From: Deinococcus sp.
GTDB taxonomy: Bacteria; Deinococcota; Deinococci; Deinococcales; Deinococcaceae
NCBI RefSeq assembly: GCF_030523985.1
Contig: NZ_JAUNHK010000014.1
Span: 1 to 38,693 of the forward strand
Length of the DNA stretch: 38,693 nucleotides
Reading direction: 5' to 3'
The stretch's first letter is position 1. The number at the start of each line of letters is the position of its first letter. Shown here piece by piece: positions 1 through 9,328 of the stretch. Below the pieces are notes generated by a model, which ran no database searches, was not told the DNA's origin, and was given only the letters and a program-made list of their open reading frames with translations. The translations under genes were made by a program, and so were the position numbers.

Positions 1-52
1 AGTGCGCGGCGGCGGGGCGGACGCGGGGCGGTGTATGCAGCCCCGGCTGCTC

Positions 53-58
53 TAGACT
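53..58 (+). promoter_or_regulatory. -10 box of a leaderless promoter for prmA
   Basis: TAGACT lies 7 bases before the prmA ATG and there is no Shine-Dalgarno sequence. That spacing puts transcription start at or next to the ATG, as in known Deinococcus leaderless genes. I see no good -35 box 17 bases upstream. Confidence 0.5.
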
Positions 59-65
59 CCCAGCC

Positions 66-872
66 ATGCTGGTTTATCTGTTGCCCGGTACGTTCGACAC
101 CCGCGAGGCCCACCTCGACCTGCTCTGGGAGGCGGGCGCGACGGGGCTGGAGGAGCGCGGCCCCCACATCCGCGTGTATTTCGACGAGCGCGTGGACCTG
201 CCTGCCGAGGTTCAGGACGGCGAGTGGCACGAAGAAGCCGAGCAGGACTGGCAGGCCGAATTCAAGAAGAATCTGAAACCCGTGCAGGCGGGCAAAATTA
301 CCATCGTCGCCCCCTGGCAGCGCGAAGAAGTGCCTGCCGGACAGTTGCCGCTGGTCATTGAACCCGGCATGGCCTTCGGCACGGGCCACCACGCGACCAC
401 CCGCATGGCGGTGGAGGCGCTGGGCGACCTCGACCTGGGCGGCAAGCGCGTGCTGGACGTGGGCACGGGCAGCGGCGTACTGGCGATGGCGGCGGCGAAA
501 CTGGGTGCGGCCTATACGCTGGGCGTGGACATTGACCCCATCACCATCCCGATTGCGCGGGACAATACGCGGGACAACGGGCTGACCGAAGGCATCCGTT
601 TCGAGGAAGGCACGCTGGGCTTAGAGGACGACGCCGAGCTGTTCGGTGAGCCTTACGACGTGCTGGTGGCGAACCTCTACGCCGAGCTGCACGACCTGCT
701 GGCAGGCGAATACGCCGCGCAAATGGTCGCGGGAGCGCCCCTCATCCTGACCGGAATTCTGACGAGCAAGCTGGAACTGGTGCAGGCCGCCTTGGACCGC
801 GAAGGCTTTGAGGACGTGCAGGTGCGAACCGACGGCGAATGGGCGCTGGTCACGGCCCGCCGGGAACACTGA
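66..872 (+). CDS. prmA: ribosomal protein L11 methyltransferase PrmA
   Basis: SAM-dependent methyltransferase that methylates ribosomal protein L11 in the cytoplasm. The 268-residue protein has a small N-terminal L11-binding domain (about residues 1-60), a linker, and a Rossmann methyltransferase domain. The SAM-binding loop reads DVGTGSG at 131-137. The family signature GMAFGTGHHATT is at 101-112, and the catalytic-motif equivalent VANLYAE is near 201-207 (NLYAE where many homologues have NIxAxP). Length is close to the Thermus enzyme. The ATG at 66 is favoured by a -10 box 7 bases upstream and no Shine-Dalgarno site. rsmE follows after 3 bases, so the two modification genes are probably co-transcribed. 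Confidence 0.95.
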   Translation: MLVYLLPGTFDTREAHLDLLWEAGATGLEERGPHIRVYFDERVDLPAEVQDGEWHEEAEQDWQAEFKKNLKPVQAGKITIVAPWQREEVPAGQLPLVIEPGMAFGTGHHATTRMAVEALGDLDLGGKRVLDVGTGSGVLAMAAAKLGAAYTLGVDIDPITIPIARDNTRDNGLTEGIRFEEGTLGLEDDAELFGEPYDVLVANLYAELHDLLAGEYAAQMVAGAPLILTGILTSKLELVQAALDREGFEDVQVRTDGEWALVTARREH

Positions 873-875
873 GCC

Positions 876-1571
876 GTGCGCCGCCTTCAGGTGAGCGAGA
901 TTGCCCCGGAAATGCGCCTGGGGCCGCAGGAAACCCGGCACGTGCAGGTGCTGCGGCTGCGCCCCGGTGAGCGGCTTCAGGTTTTCGACGGGCGCGGGGC
1001 CGAAGCCGTTGCCGTGCTGAGCGAACTGGGCGCGGGCCACGCCCTGCTGCATCTCGACACGGCCGCCGAGGCCCACTCACGCGGGGCCGAGTACCCGCAG
1101 CCCGTGACCCTGGCGATTGCTCTGCTCAAGGGCGACAAACTGGCTGATGTGGTGCGGGCCGCCACCGAACTGGGCGTTTCAAACATTCAACTGCTGGTCA
1201 CCCAACACGCCGAAGCCCGCGACATCGGGGCGCAAAAGCTGGTGCGCCTGCGCCGCATCGCGTCCGAGGCGGCCCGCCAGTCCGAGCGCCGGGTGGTGCC
1301 CGACGTGCTGGAGCCGCTGCCACTGGCCCAGTTGACCTGGGAAGGACGGGCATTGCTGGCCCATCCCGGCAGCGCCGCCCGAGTGAACGACCTGTTGGAC
1401 TGGCAAAGCCCCCTGACCCTGCTCAGCGGGCCGGAAGGTGGCTTCTCGGAAGCGGAAGTGGCCCTGCTGCGCGAACGCGGCGCCGAGGCGGTCACCCTGG
1501 GGCCACGCATCCTGCGGGCAGAAACGGCTCCGCTGGCACTGCTGGGAGCGATAGCGGCGACAGGGGTGTAG
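876..1571 (+). CDS. rsmE: 16S rRNA (uracil-1498-N3) methyltransferase RsmE
   Basis: Predicted SPOUT-class methyltransferase that makes m3U1498 in 16S rRNA. The 231-residue product has an N-terminal PUA-like RNA-binding region (to about residue 75). The C-terminal trefoil-knot domain shows the RsmE motifs GPEGGF (about 186-191) and LGPRILRAETA (about 208-218), which form the SAM site. The start is GTG at 876, three bases after the prmA stop, which suggests translational coupling; no separate promoter or strong ribosome-binding site is visible. The prmA-rsmE pairing is common in bacteria and supports the call. Confidence 0.94.
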   Translation: MRRLQVSEIAPEMRLGPQETRHVQVLRLRPGERLQVFDGRGAEAVAVLSELGAGHALLHLDTAAEAHSRGAEYPQPVTLAIALLKGDKLADVVRAATELGVSNIQLLVTQHAEARDIGAQKLVRLRRIASEAARQSERRVVPDVLEPLPLAQLTWEGRALLAHPGSAARVNDLLDWQSPLTLLSGPEGGFSEAEVALLRERGAEAVTLGPRILRAETAPLALLGAIAATGV

Positions 1572-1828
1572 GAGAGGGTAGACAGTATCGCCACAATTAC
1601 CGCCCCCCCAAAAAACCGCGAAACGCAGAATTCAAGGGGCCGTCGGGCGCGAAGCGCACGGGCCGCACACGAATAGAGAAACAGCAGCGTCTAGGCCCTG
1701 TGCAACTGAGGAATACCGCCCAATCAGCGAACTCACCAACATTTGCACAGCGCCAGCGTAAAGCCCCTGTCCCCTCTGGGGATAGGGGTTTGGGGTTGGG
1801 GCCAAAAGCTGAAGCCGAAGCTTTCACC
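1572..1828. other. convergent spacer between rsmE and ilvC; no gene seen
   Basis: This gap (the first part of a 308-base stretch without a gene) lies between two converging operons. An 85-codon reading frame on the minus strand has no ribosome-binding site and runs through the ilv terminator and a hairpin repeat, so I do not call it. The visible structures are the hairpin at 1761-1791 and, next to ilvC, the terminator at 1829-1871. The rest shows nothing I can name. Confidence 0.6.
1761..1791. repeat. hairpin repeat, 14-bp arms with 3-base loop
   Basis: Arms at 1761-1774 and 1778-1791 are complementary along their whole length if two G-T pairs are allowed; the core is CCCCTGTCCCC / GGGGATAGGGG around the loop TCT. 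It is followed by G-rich TTTGGGGTTGGGG. No T-tract follows on the plus strand, so it is not a classic terminator for rsmE. It looks like a member of a dispersed intergenic repeat family; copy number cannot be judged from this window. Confidence 0.5.
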
Positions 1829-1871
1829 AAAACAAAAACCGCCCCCCGCATCACCAGGGAGCGGCAGGCGG
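1829..1871 (-). terminator. intrinsic terminator of the ilv operon
   Basis: Read on the minus strand, CCGCCTGCCGC (1871-1861) pairs with GCGGGGGGCGG (1849-1839), with one G-G mismatch and one wobble and an 11-base loop. TTTTTGTTTT follows. It lies just past the ilvC stop codon. Confidence 0.8.
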
Positions 1872-1879
1872 AAGAACCG

Positions 1880-2890
1880 TTAAACTTCCAGCGCTTTCTT
1901 GTTGATAAAGGGCATCTGGTCGCGCAGTTCCTTGCCGACCTTCTCGACGGTGTGCCCGCGCATCTTGCCGCGTTGCTCCTCCATGAAGGGGAAGCCGCTC
2001 TCGGCGTCCTGAATGAAGCGCTCGGCGAACTTGCCGCTCTGGATGTCGGCCAGGACGCGGCCCATTTCGGCCTTCGTTTCGGCGGTGATGATGCGCGGCC
2101 CGGTCACGTAGTCACCGAACTCGGCGGTGTTAGAGATGGAGTGGCGCATACCCTCGAAGCCCTTTTCGTAGATCAGGTCCACGATCAGCTTGACTTCGTG
2201 CAGCGTCTCGAAGTAGGCGATTTCGGGCTGGTACCCGGCTTCGACCAGCGTCTCGAAGCCCGCCTGGATGAGGTGGGTCACGCCGCCACACAGCACGCTC
2301 TGCTCACCGAACAGGTCGGTTTCGGTTTCTTCCTTGAAGGTCGTTTCCAGCACGCCCGCCTTGGTGCAGCCGATGCCACGGGCGTAGGCCAGGGCGATGT
2401 CACGGGCCTTGCCGCTGGCGTCCTGCTGCACGGCGAAAATGCCGGGCATGCCCGCGCCGTCGGCATATACGCGGCGCAGCATGTGGCCGGGGCCTTTGGG
2501 GGCGACCAGGAACACGTCCACATCGGCTGGGGGCTTGATGCGCCCGAAGTGCACGTTGAAGCCGTGACCGAAGGCAATCGCCTTGCCCGCCGTCAGGTTG
2601 GGGGCGATGCTCTTTTCGTAGGTGGCAGGCTGCTGCTCGTCGGGAATCAGGAGCATGACCACGTCGGCTTCCTTGGTGGCGTCCTCGATGCTGGCGACAC
2701 GCAGACCTGCCTGCTCGGCCTTGGCCTTGCTGCTGCTGCCTTCGCGCAGACCGACCACGACGTCAAAGCCGCTGTCGCGCAGGTTCTGGGCATGGGCGTG
2801 GGCCTGGCTGCCGTAGCCGATGATGGCAATCAGTTTGCCTTCCAAAATGGTGGTGTCAACGTCCTTGTCGTAATACATTTTTGCGCTCAT
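1880..2890 (-). CDS. ilvC: ketol-acid reductoisomerase (NADP+)
   Basis: Second common step of valine, leucine and isoleucine synthesis: isomerises and reduces acetolactate or acetohydroxybutyrate. The 336 residues match class I (short) KARI. The N-terminal Rossmann domain has GYGSQ at 25-29, and the loop LREGSSSK (48-55), with Arg and Ser residues, predicts NADPH preference. APKGPGHMLRR and DLFGEQSVLCGG, the latter carrying the acidic Mg2+ ligands, are family signatures. The start ATG at 2890 follows AGGAGA at good spacing. It is the last gene of ilvB-ilvN-(Uma2)-ilvC and is followed directly by a strong terminator, so it should share the attenuator upstream of ilvB unless an internal promoter exists. 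Confidence 0.97.
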   Translation of the reverse strand: MSAKMYYDKDVDTTILEGKLIAIIGYGSQAHAHAQNLRDSGFDVVVGLREGSSSKAKAEQAGLRVASIEDATKEADVVMLLIPDEQQPATYEKSIAPNLTAGKAIAFGHGFNVHFGRIKPPADVDVFLVAPKGPGHMLRRVYADGAGMPGIFAVQQDASGKARDIALAYARGIGCTKAGVLETTFKEETETDLFGEQSVLCGGVTHLIQAGFETLVEAGYQPEIAYFETLHEVKLIVDLIYEKGFEGMRHSISNTAEFGDYVTGPRIITAETKAEMGRVLADIQSGKFAERFIQDAESGFPFMEEQRGKMRGHTVEKVGKELRDQMPFINKKALEV

Positions 2891-2934
2891 GGTCAGATTC
2901 TCCTGTATTTGGGTGGGGAAAGTAAGGCGTTGGG

Positions 2935-3510
2935 CTAGGGGAGGAGCGGAACCCGCGTGCCTTCATAGAGGTCGTCAAGCGAAATTCGCACGCCTACACA
3001 GGGTAAATCTACTTCGCCCTGCCCTTCCCAGTAGTGTTCGCTCCAGTCGCTGCCCGTTTCCCGGCGGTGCAGCCGCACTGCGCGGTGTTCGGTGTCCACC
3101 AGCAGATAACCTTGCAGACTGGGCAATTCCTGATAGGCGCGAACCTTGTCGCCCAAGTCGGTGGCGCGGGTGCTGTCGCTGAGGACTTCGACCAGCAGGC
3201 AAGGCGCTTCGGCGTAAAGGGCGTCGTCGGGCACGTCTTCGCAAGTCACCAGGACGTCGGGGTAGTAATAGCGCAGGCCCCCATATAGTCGGACGCGCAG
3301 GTCGCTGGCGTAAATCTGGCAACCCTTCTGCCGTGCCGGACGATAAAGAAAGGTGGCGATGTTGAGTGCAATGACGCCGTGCTTTCCCTTGGTGCCCGCC
3401 TGAGCGTGCAGCGGATAAACGAAGCCGTCCACATATTCCCGCTTGAATGGGCTGCTTTCCTCGGTGCGGAGGTACTCGGCCTCGGTCAGCTTTTTGAGGG
3501 CGGAGGTCAT
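2935..3510 (-). CDS. Uma2 family (DUF820) PD-(D/E)XK nuclease-like protein
   Basis: The 191-residue protein has the Uma2/DUF820 pattern: N-terminal LTEAEYL and REYVDGFVY, then YYYPDV (Asp85) and VEVLSDS (Glu108), the expected acidic metal ligands of a PD-(D/E)XK fold, followed by DKVRAYQ and GYLLVD. Family members are abundant in Deinococcus and cyanobacteria; their cellular role is not established and no target can be inferred here. It sits between ilvN and ilvC, an odd place for a nuclease-like gene. Its ATG is 8 bases past the ilvN stop, lacks a Shine-Dalgarno site, and has TAGACT 5 bases upstream, overlapping the ilvN stop codon. It may therefore have its own leaderless transcript. Probably an insertion into an ancestral ilvBNC operon. 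Confidence 0.85.
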   Translation of the reverse strand: MTSALKKLTEAEYLRTEESSPFKREYVDGFVYPLHAQAGTKGKHGVIALNIATFLYRPARQKGCQIYASDLRVRLYGGLRYYYPDVLVTCEDVPDDALYAEAPCLLVEVLSDSTRATDLGDKVRAYQELPSLQGYLLVDTEHRAVRLHRRETGSDWSEHYWEGQGEVDLPCVGVRISLDDLYEGTRVPLLP

Positions 3511-3515
3511 GCGGC

Positions 3516-3521
3516 AGTCTA
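3516..3521 (-). promoter_or_regulatory. possible -10 box for the Uma2-like gene
   Basis: On the minus strand TAGACT, identical to the box before prmA, lies 5 bases before the ATG of the Uma2-like gene and includes the TAG stop of ilvN. No ribosome-binding site is seen, so leaderless transcription is plausible. No clear -35 box. Confidence 0.35.
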
Positions 3522-4132
3522 GAACAGGTTCGGCACCCGCCGCGCCCGCTCCTCACGGGCTTCGACGCCCTGGGTCATGGGCCGCAGCGTCTCGCTTTCG
3601 CCCCCGTGAAAGACCTGGCTGGGGATGTCGGCATTGCTGCCACGGGTCAGCGCGATGCGCCCGGTTCGCATGGTTTCCAGAATGCCGAAAGGCCGCATCT
3701 GCTCGATGAAGGCGGTGATTTTGCCTTCGTCACCCGTGACCTCGAAGGTCAGCGCGTGCCGCCCCACGTCCACGATGCGGGCGCGGAAGTCCTCGGCAAT
3801 CTGGCGCACCTCCACCCGCGACTCGGGCGTGATGGCGACCTTAACCATGACCAGTTCGCGGTCCACGAACTTTTCCAGGCTGTGGTCCACGACCTTGACC
3901 ACGTCGTGCAGCTTTTCCAGTTGGCGCATGGCCTGCTCCACCACGCCCCGGTCACCGTGTACCACGATGGTCATGCGCGACACGCCAGGGTGTTCGGTCT
4001 GGCCCACCGACAGGCTCTTGATGTTGTAGCCGCGCCGCCCGAACAGCGCCGTGATGCGGGTCAGCACACGCGGCTCGTCCAGCACCAGAATGCTCAGCAG
4101 GTGGTCACGGGTGCCGTATTCAGCGTAGTCGG

Positions 4133-4136
<4 letters not shown>
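3519..4136 (-). CDS. ilvN: acetolactate synthase small (regulatory) subunit
   Basis: Regulatory subunit of acetohydroxyacid synthase; it binds valine and confers feedback inhibition on the IlvB catalytic subunit. The 205-residue protein begins with an ACT domain (about residues 8-85) showing LLSILVLDEPRVLTRITALF and the GYNIKSLSVG core. A second regulatory domain follows, as in long-form IlvN/IlvH. The ATG overlaps the ilvB stop (ATGA, 4136-4133), the usual arrangement for coupled synthesis of the two subunits. The 205-residue length includes a C-terminal tail of about 35 residues beyond the core fold. Confidence 0.95.
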
Positions 4137-5914
<1,778 letters not shown>

Positions 5915-5931
5915 ATCTTCCTCCCATTATG

Positions 5932-5961
5932 AAAAACCCCCGCCTCTGGTCTGGGCGGGGG
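5932..5961 (-). terminator. attenuator terminator upstream of ilvB
   Basis: On the minus strand CCCCCGCC (5961-5954), a 9-base loop, GGCGGGGG (5944-5937), then TTTTT (5936-5932). It is a perfect 8-bp stem lying between the leader peptide stop and the ilvB ribosome-binding site, so read-through is required for ilvB expression. A competing strand, GG-CA-CGGGGGG at 6011-6001 inside the leader peptide gene, can pair with the 5' arm (with a CA bulge) and would act as antiterminator. Confidence 0.85.
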
Positions 5962-5981
5962 ATGCGGTCTCAGCGGAGCGG

Positions 5982-6041
5982 TTACGCCTGGCCTCGGAAT
6001 CCCCCCGTGCCAAGAATCACCACTACGATGCTCGCTTTCAT
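5982..6041 (-). CDS. ilvL: ilv leader peptide (19 aa) for attenuation control
   Basis: Short reading frame encoding MKASIVVVILGTGGFRGQA, with six consecutive branched-chain codons (Ile, Val, Val, Val, Ile, Leu) at residues 5-10. The ATG at 6041 is preceded by GGGGGG. It ends 20 bases before the terminator stem and 67 bases before ilvB. The design matches the amino-acid leader peptides of proteobacterial and actinobacterial ilv operons: ribosome stalling at the Val/Ile/Leu codons when charged tRNAs are scarce would free the downstream GG-CA-CGGGGG strand (6011-6001) to block the terminator. The peptide is predicted to have no function beyond being translated. The symbol is used by analogy. Confidence 0.8.
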   Translation of the reverse strand: MKASIVVVILGTGGFRGQA

Positions 6042-6081
6042 GCCCCCCAGCTTAACGCGCCGGGCCGGGTCTGCACATGGG

Positions 6082-6087
6082 CGTATA
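6082..6087 (-). promoter_or_regulatory. candidate -10 box of the ilv operon
   Basis: TATACG on the minus strand lies about 40 bases upstream of the leader peptide ATG, giving a predicted start near 6075. No convincing -35 box is seen at 17 bases. It is the best TATA-like site in the 110 bases between the leader peptide and the next gene. Confidence 0.35.
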
Positions 6088-6151
6088 GACCTGCTGCCGG
6101 GTAACGCCCTGGGGGACAGGCTCCGGGCAAGGGGAGGGGGGGAAGGGGAGT

Positions 6152-6577
6152 TCAGCGAAAGCGGCTGCGGCTCTGGCTGCCGCTGACTTCTCCGTTCCAC
6201 CAAACGCGCACCCACTCGCGGAAGGCGGGGTAGGTGTTGCCGAGGGCCAGTCGCGTTTTGCGGTCTTTCTCGGCCCGCATGGTCGCCAGCTTGGTGTTGA
6301 GGTGCGCCGCTTCGTCACGGCCCAGCACCTGGGCGGCGGCGCGACCGTAGCTGCGCTCACTGCCCGCCATGCGCCGCAGTTCGGCCACCTGCGCCGGGGT
6401 CAGCCGCAGGTCACGGGCCAGCTTCTCGCCGTCACTGGGGCGCAAGACGAACAGCCGGGTCAGCACCTCGGACTGGGGCCAGGGGTCTTGGGCTGCCAGC
6501 GCGGTGCCGGGGAGGGCCAGCAGGGCCGCCAGGAGCGCGGCGCGGGAAGCGGCGAAGTTGAATGTGAATTTGGACAT
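6152..6577 (-). CDS. small secreted protein of unknown function
   Basis: I do not recognise the family. From the ATG at 6577 the product is 141 residues. It has a clear signal peptide (KFTF start, then a hydrophobic ALLAALLALPGTALA ending near residue 28, with likely cleavage at ALA-AQ), so it should be exported. The mature part is helical and charged, with LRLTPAQVAELRRM followed by a basic stretch; the LTPAQ pattern recalls LTxxQ/Spy-like periplasmic helices, but this is weak. A GTG 24 bases upstream (6601) would add eight residues. I prefer 6577 because TACGCT lies 7 bases before it, a leaderless arrangement. Confidence 0.7.
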   Translation of the reverse strand: MSKFTFNFAASRAALLAALLALPGTALAAQDPWPQSEVLTRLFVLRPSDGEKLARDLRLTPAQVAELRRMAGSERSYGRAAAQVLGRDEAAHLNTKLATMRAEKDRKTRLALGNTYPAFREWVRVWWNGEVSGSQSRSRFR

Positions 6578-6584
6578 GGTGGCC

Positions 6585-6590
6585 AGCGTA
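6585..6590 (-). promoter_or_regulatory. -10 box of a leaderless promoter
   Basis: TACGCT on the minus strand, 7 bases before the ATG at 6577; no Shine-Dalgarno sequence is present. No clear -35 box. Confidence 0.4.
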
Positions 6591-6638
6591 GACGGGGCCA
6601 CATGAAGTTGCGTGAGGACAGCACCTCTCGGAGCCCCC

Positions 6639-8117
6639 TCAGGTCAGCAGGTTCATCGCCGCGTCTTCACCCAGCGCCGCCTCGCGCTCCTCGGGGGTCA
6701 GGGCCACCATCACCTGCCGCAGGACCATCTCGACGGCTTGGTCCGCACTTTCGTCCAGGGTCAGGGCATCGAGCAGCGGGACGTTATGCCGCCGGGCGAG
6801 TTGCTGAAGCTCGTCTTGCATGGTGCGGATTTCGTCGAAGTAGCGCATGTAGCGGTGCAGGGGCCGCCCCGCCGCCGTCTCCGCGTCACGCGACTCGAAA
6901 TGTCGGCGGTGTTCCTGTTCGTCGGGCAACGTGACCAGCATCGGCACCAGCAGCGCCCCCGAGTAGGCCGAGGCGTTCAGGTAGCCAGGAACCAGATGAA
7001 CGCCTTCCAGCACCAGGCTGGTGCCTTCCTGAATCGAGCGGTTGACCACGGCACCCAGCCCCACGCTGACCTGCTGTACCTGGTCGCGGAATCCGGCGAG
7101 CAGCTCCTCACGGGTGGGGTGCGGCGGGCGGGTCTGACCGGGCGGCACCAGGGCTTCCCAGGCGTTGAAGGTGCTGGCGTGCAGCGTGGGCAGCAGTGCC
7201 GGAGACACCATCGCCCGCATGACTTCCCGAATCGAGTCGGTGCTGACCACCCGCGAAATGCCCAGGCGGTAGGCGATTTCGGCGGCCAGAAAGCTCTTGC
7301 CCGTGCCGCTCACCCCGCCGAGCAGCACGATCAGCGGGCGCGGCGGCATGCGAATGACCCGCAGCAGGCGGTAACGCGCACTCACGTCGGGGCCGACCTC
7401 CTCACGCAGGAGGGCTTCCACCTTTTCCCGAATCTGCAGCCGCCGCACCACCCGGTCTTCACTGCCGCGCAGGTCACGCTGGGTCACGCGGGCGATTTTG
7501 CGGGCCACGTCCGGCGCGACTCCCGCCGCCAGCATGGACTGCACCAGCAGCCCCTTGGAAAACGGAACGGGCGTTTCTCCCTCGGCGCTGACCACGCCCA
7601 ACTTGCCGCGATTTTGCTGCAGGTAACGGTAATTCAGCCGCTGCTGCTCGCCGTACAGTTGCGCCAGCACGCCCTCGGTGAGTTCGTCGAGGGCGCTCAC
7701 GCTGATTTCGCGCAGGCCCCGGCGCCGCAGTTCGAGGTCTACGGCACTGGCGGCGCTGTAGGCTTCGCGCCCGCTCAGGCTGGTGTCTTCCAGGGTGCGG
7801 GCCAGGACACCCCGGCTGAAGGGCAACTGACCACGTTTGGCCGTCACCAGAATGTCCACGAAGGCCGGAATCTGCTCGCTGACGGCGGCGGCGACCTCTT
7901 CTCCGAGCATTTCCTGGGCTGTCTCGACCATCAGCGCCTGCACTTTATCGGGGGAGAACAGGGTTCTTTTGGTCGCCCGAAGTTGCTGCTCGATGCGGCG
8001 GGACGCGGCGCGGGCCTGCTCTGCCGAGGCTCCGGCATTCATGAGCGACTCGGCCACCAGCCCCCGACTGAAGGGCCACGCCTGCTGCGCGGTGCCAAGA
8101 CTCAATTCGGGGGGCAT
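6639..8117 (-). CDS. three ATP-cone repeats fused to a 2-phosphoglycerate-kinase-like P-loop domain
   Basis: 492 residues. The N-terminal half holds three repeats of about 85 residues, each starting PFS(R/K)G (15-19, 99-103, 185-189), followed by helices resembling ATP-cone nucleotide-sensing domains. The C-terminal half is a P-loop kinase: Walker A GGVSGTGKS (267-275), then STDSIREVMR and LVLEGVHLVPG, the pattern of archaeal 2-phosphoglycerate kinase, which makes 2,3-bisphosphoglycerate for cyclic 2,3-diphosphoglycerate synthesis. The substrate in this organism is not shown by the sequence. No cyclase gene is nearby. The ATG at 8117 follows AAGGAG at good spacing. Archaeal homologues I recall carry one ATP-cone; three in tandem is unusual. 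Confidence 0.8.
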   Translation of the reverse strand: MPPELSLGTAQQAWPFSRGLVAESLMNAGASAEQARAASRRIEQQLRATKRTLFSPDKVQALMVETAQEMLGEEVAAAVSEQIPAFVDILVTAKRGQLPFSRGVLARTLEDTSLSGREAYSAASAVDLELRRRGLREISVSALDELTEGVLAQLYGEQQRLNYRYLQQNRGKLGVVSAEGETPVPFSKGLLVQSMLAAGVAPDVARKIARVTQRDLRGSEDRVVRRLQIREKVEALLREEVGPDVSARYRLLRVIRMPPRPLIVLLGGVSGTGKSFLAAEIAYRLGISRVVSTDSIREVMRAMVSPALLPTLHASTFNAWEALVPPGQTRPPHPTREELLAGFRDQVQQVSVGLGAVVNRSIQEGTSLVLEGVHLVPGYLNASAYSGALLVPMLVTLPDEQEHRRHFESRDAETAAGRPLHRYMRYFDEIRTMQDELQQLARRHNVPLLDALTLDESADQAVEMVLRQVMVALTPEEREAALGEDAAMNLLT

Positions 8118-8304
8118 AGGACACTCCTTGGTTCTGAAATCGGGGAAGGCAGGTCGGCAGGTCGCACGGACCTGACAGCCTCAGGAGGCAGAGGTTAAAG
8201 CTTAAAGCATTGCACCGCGAAGAGGCGGGCGCAGGTCTACTCAGAAGGGGGTTGAGGGACGAAAGCATACATTGTTCTTTCCGCAAATCTCCAGTCCCTT
8301 CTGC
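8118..8304. other. divergent spacer upstream of rpsB; no gene seen
   Basis: First part of the 314-base gap between the kinase-like gene (-) and rpsB (+). It should carry the promoter of the kinase-like gene on the minus strand, but I cannot point to a convincing -35/-10 pair. No reading frame with a credible start lies here. The rest of the gap holds the rpsB promoter and its structured leader. Confidence 0.5.
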
Positions 8305-8310
8305 TATACT
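8302..8310 (+). promoter_or_regulatory. extended -10 promoter of rpsB
   Basis: TGCTATACT is a full extended -10 motif (TGN-TATACT). The hexamer 17 bases upstream (CGCAAA) is a poor -35, as is common with extended -10 promoters. Predicted transcription start is near 8317, leaving a leader of about 115 bases before rpsB. Confidence 0.65.
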
Positions 8311-8353
8311 CCACGTTTGGGTGCCCCTGTGACCCGCTGCCCACGCTCGAGCG

Positions 8354-8391
8354 TCGTGTGCGGCCTGATACCCGAGGCGGTATTGGCACGA
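8354..8391 (+). promoter_or_regulatory. structured 5' leader of rpsB
   Basis: Within the untranslated leader, CTGATACC (8365-8372) pairs with GGTATTGG (8379-8386) around loop CGAGGC (two wobble pairs). An outer helix TCGTG (8354-8358) / CACGA (8387-8391) encloses it. In E. coli S2 represses its own rpsB-tsf mRNA through the leader; this structure is a candidate for an equivalent site, but the link is inference. Confidence 0.4.
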
Positions 8392-8431
8392 GGACGGCAA
8401 ACTTTTTCCCACCTAACGCTCAGGAGCGAGC

Positions 8432-9223
<792 letters not shown>

Positions 9224-9244
9224 GCTTCAGACCAGACCACGGTT

Positions 9245-9284
9245 ACGGGGGGCGCGTCTGACATCGGGCGAACGCCCCCGTTTT
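9245..9284 (+). terminator. partial terminator between rpsB and tsf
   Basis: ACGGGGGGCG (9245-9254) pairs with CGCCCCCGT (9273-9281) with one bulged G, followed by TTTT. A shorter competing stem, GGGCG-AA-CGCCC, lies inside. It would lower tsf relative to rpsB transcription, as in other bacteria where S2 is made separately from EF-Ts. Confidence 0.6.
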
Positions 9285-9328
9285 AGAGTCAGGTTCAAGA
9301 CAAAAACCATTTTCTGGAGGTAGACGAC

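Noticed and set aside
1597..1854. 85-codon minus-strand frame in the rsmE-ilvC gap
   Set aside because: Runs through the ilv terminator and a hairpin repeat, with no ribosome-binding site and no recognisable domain.
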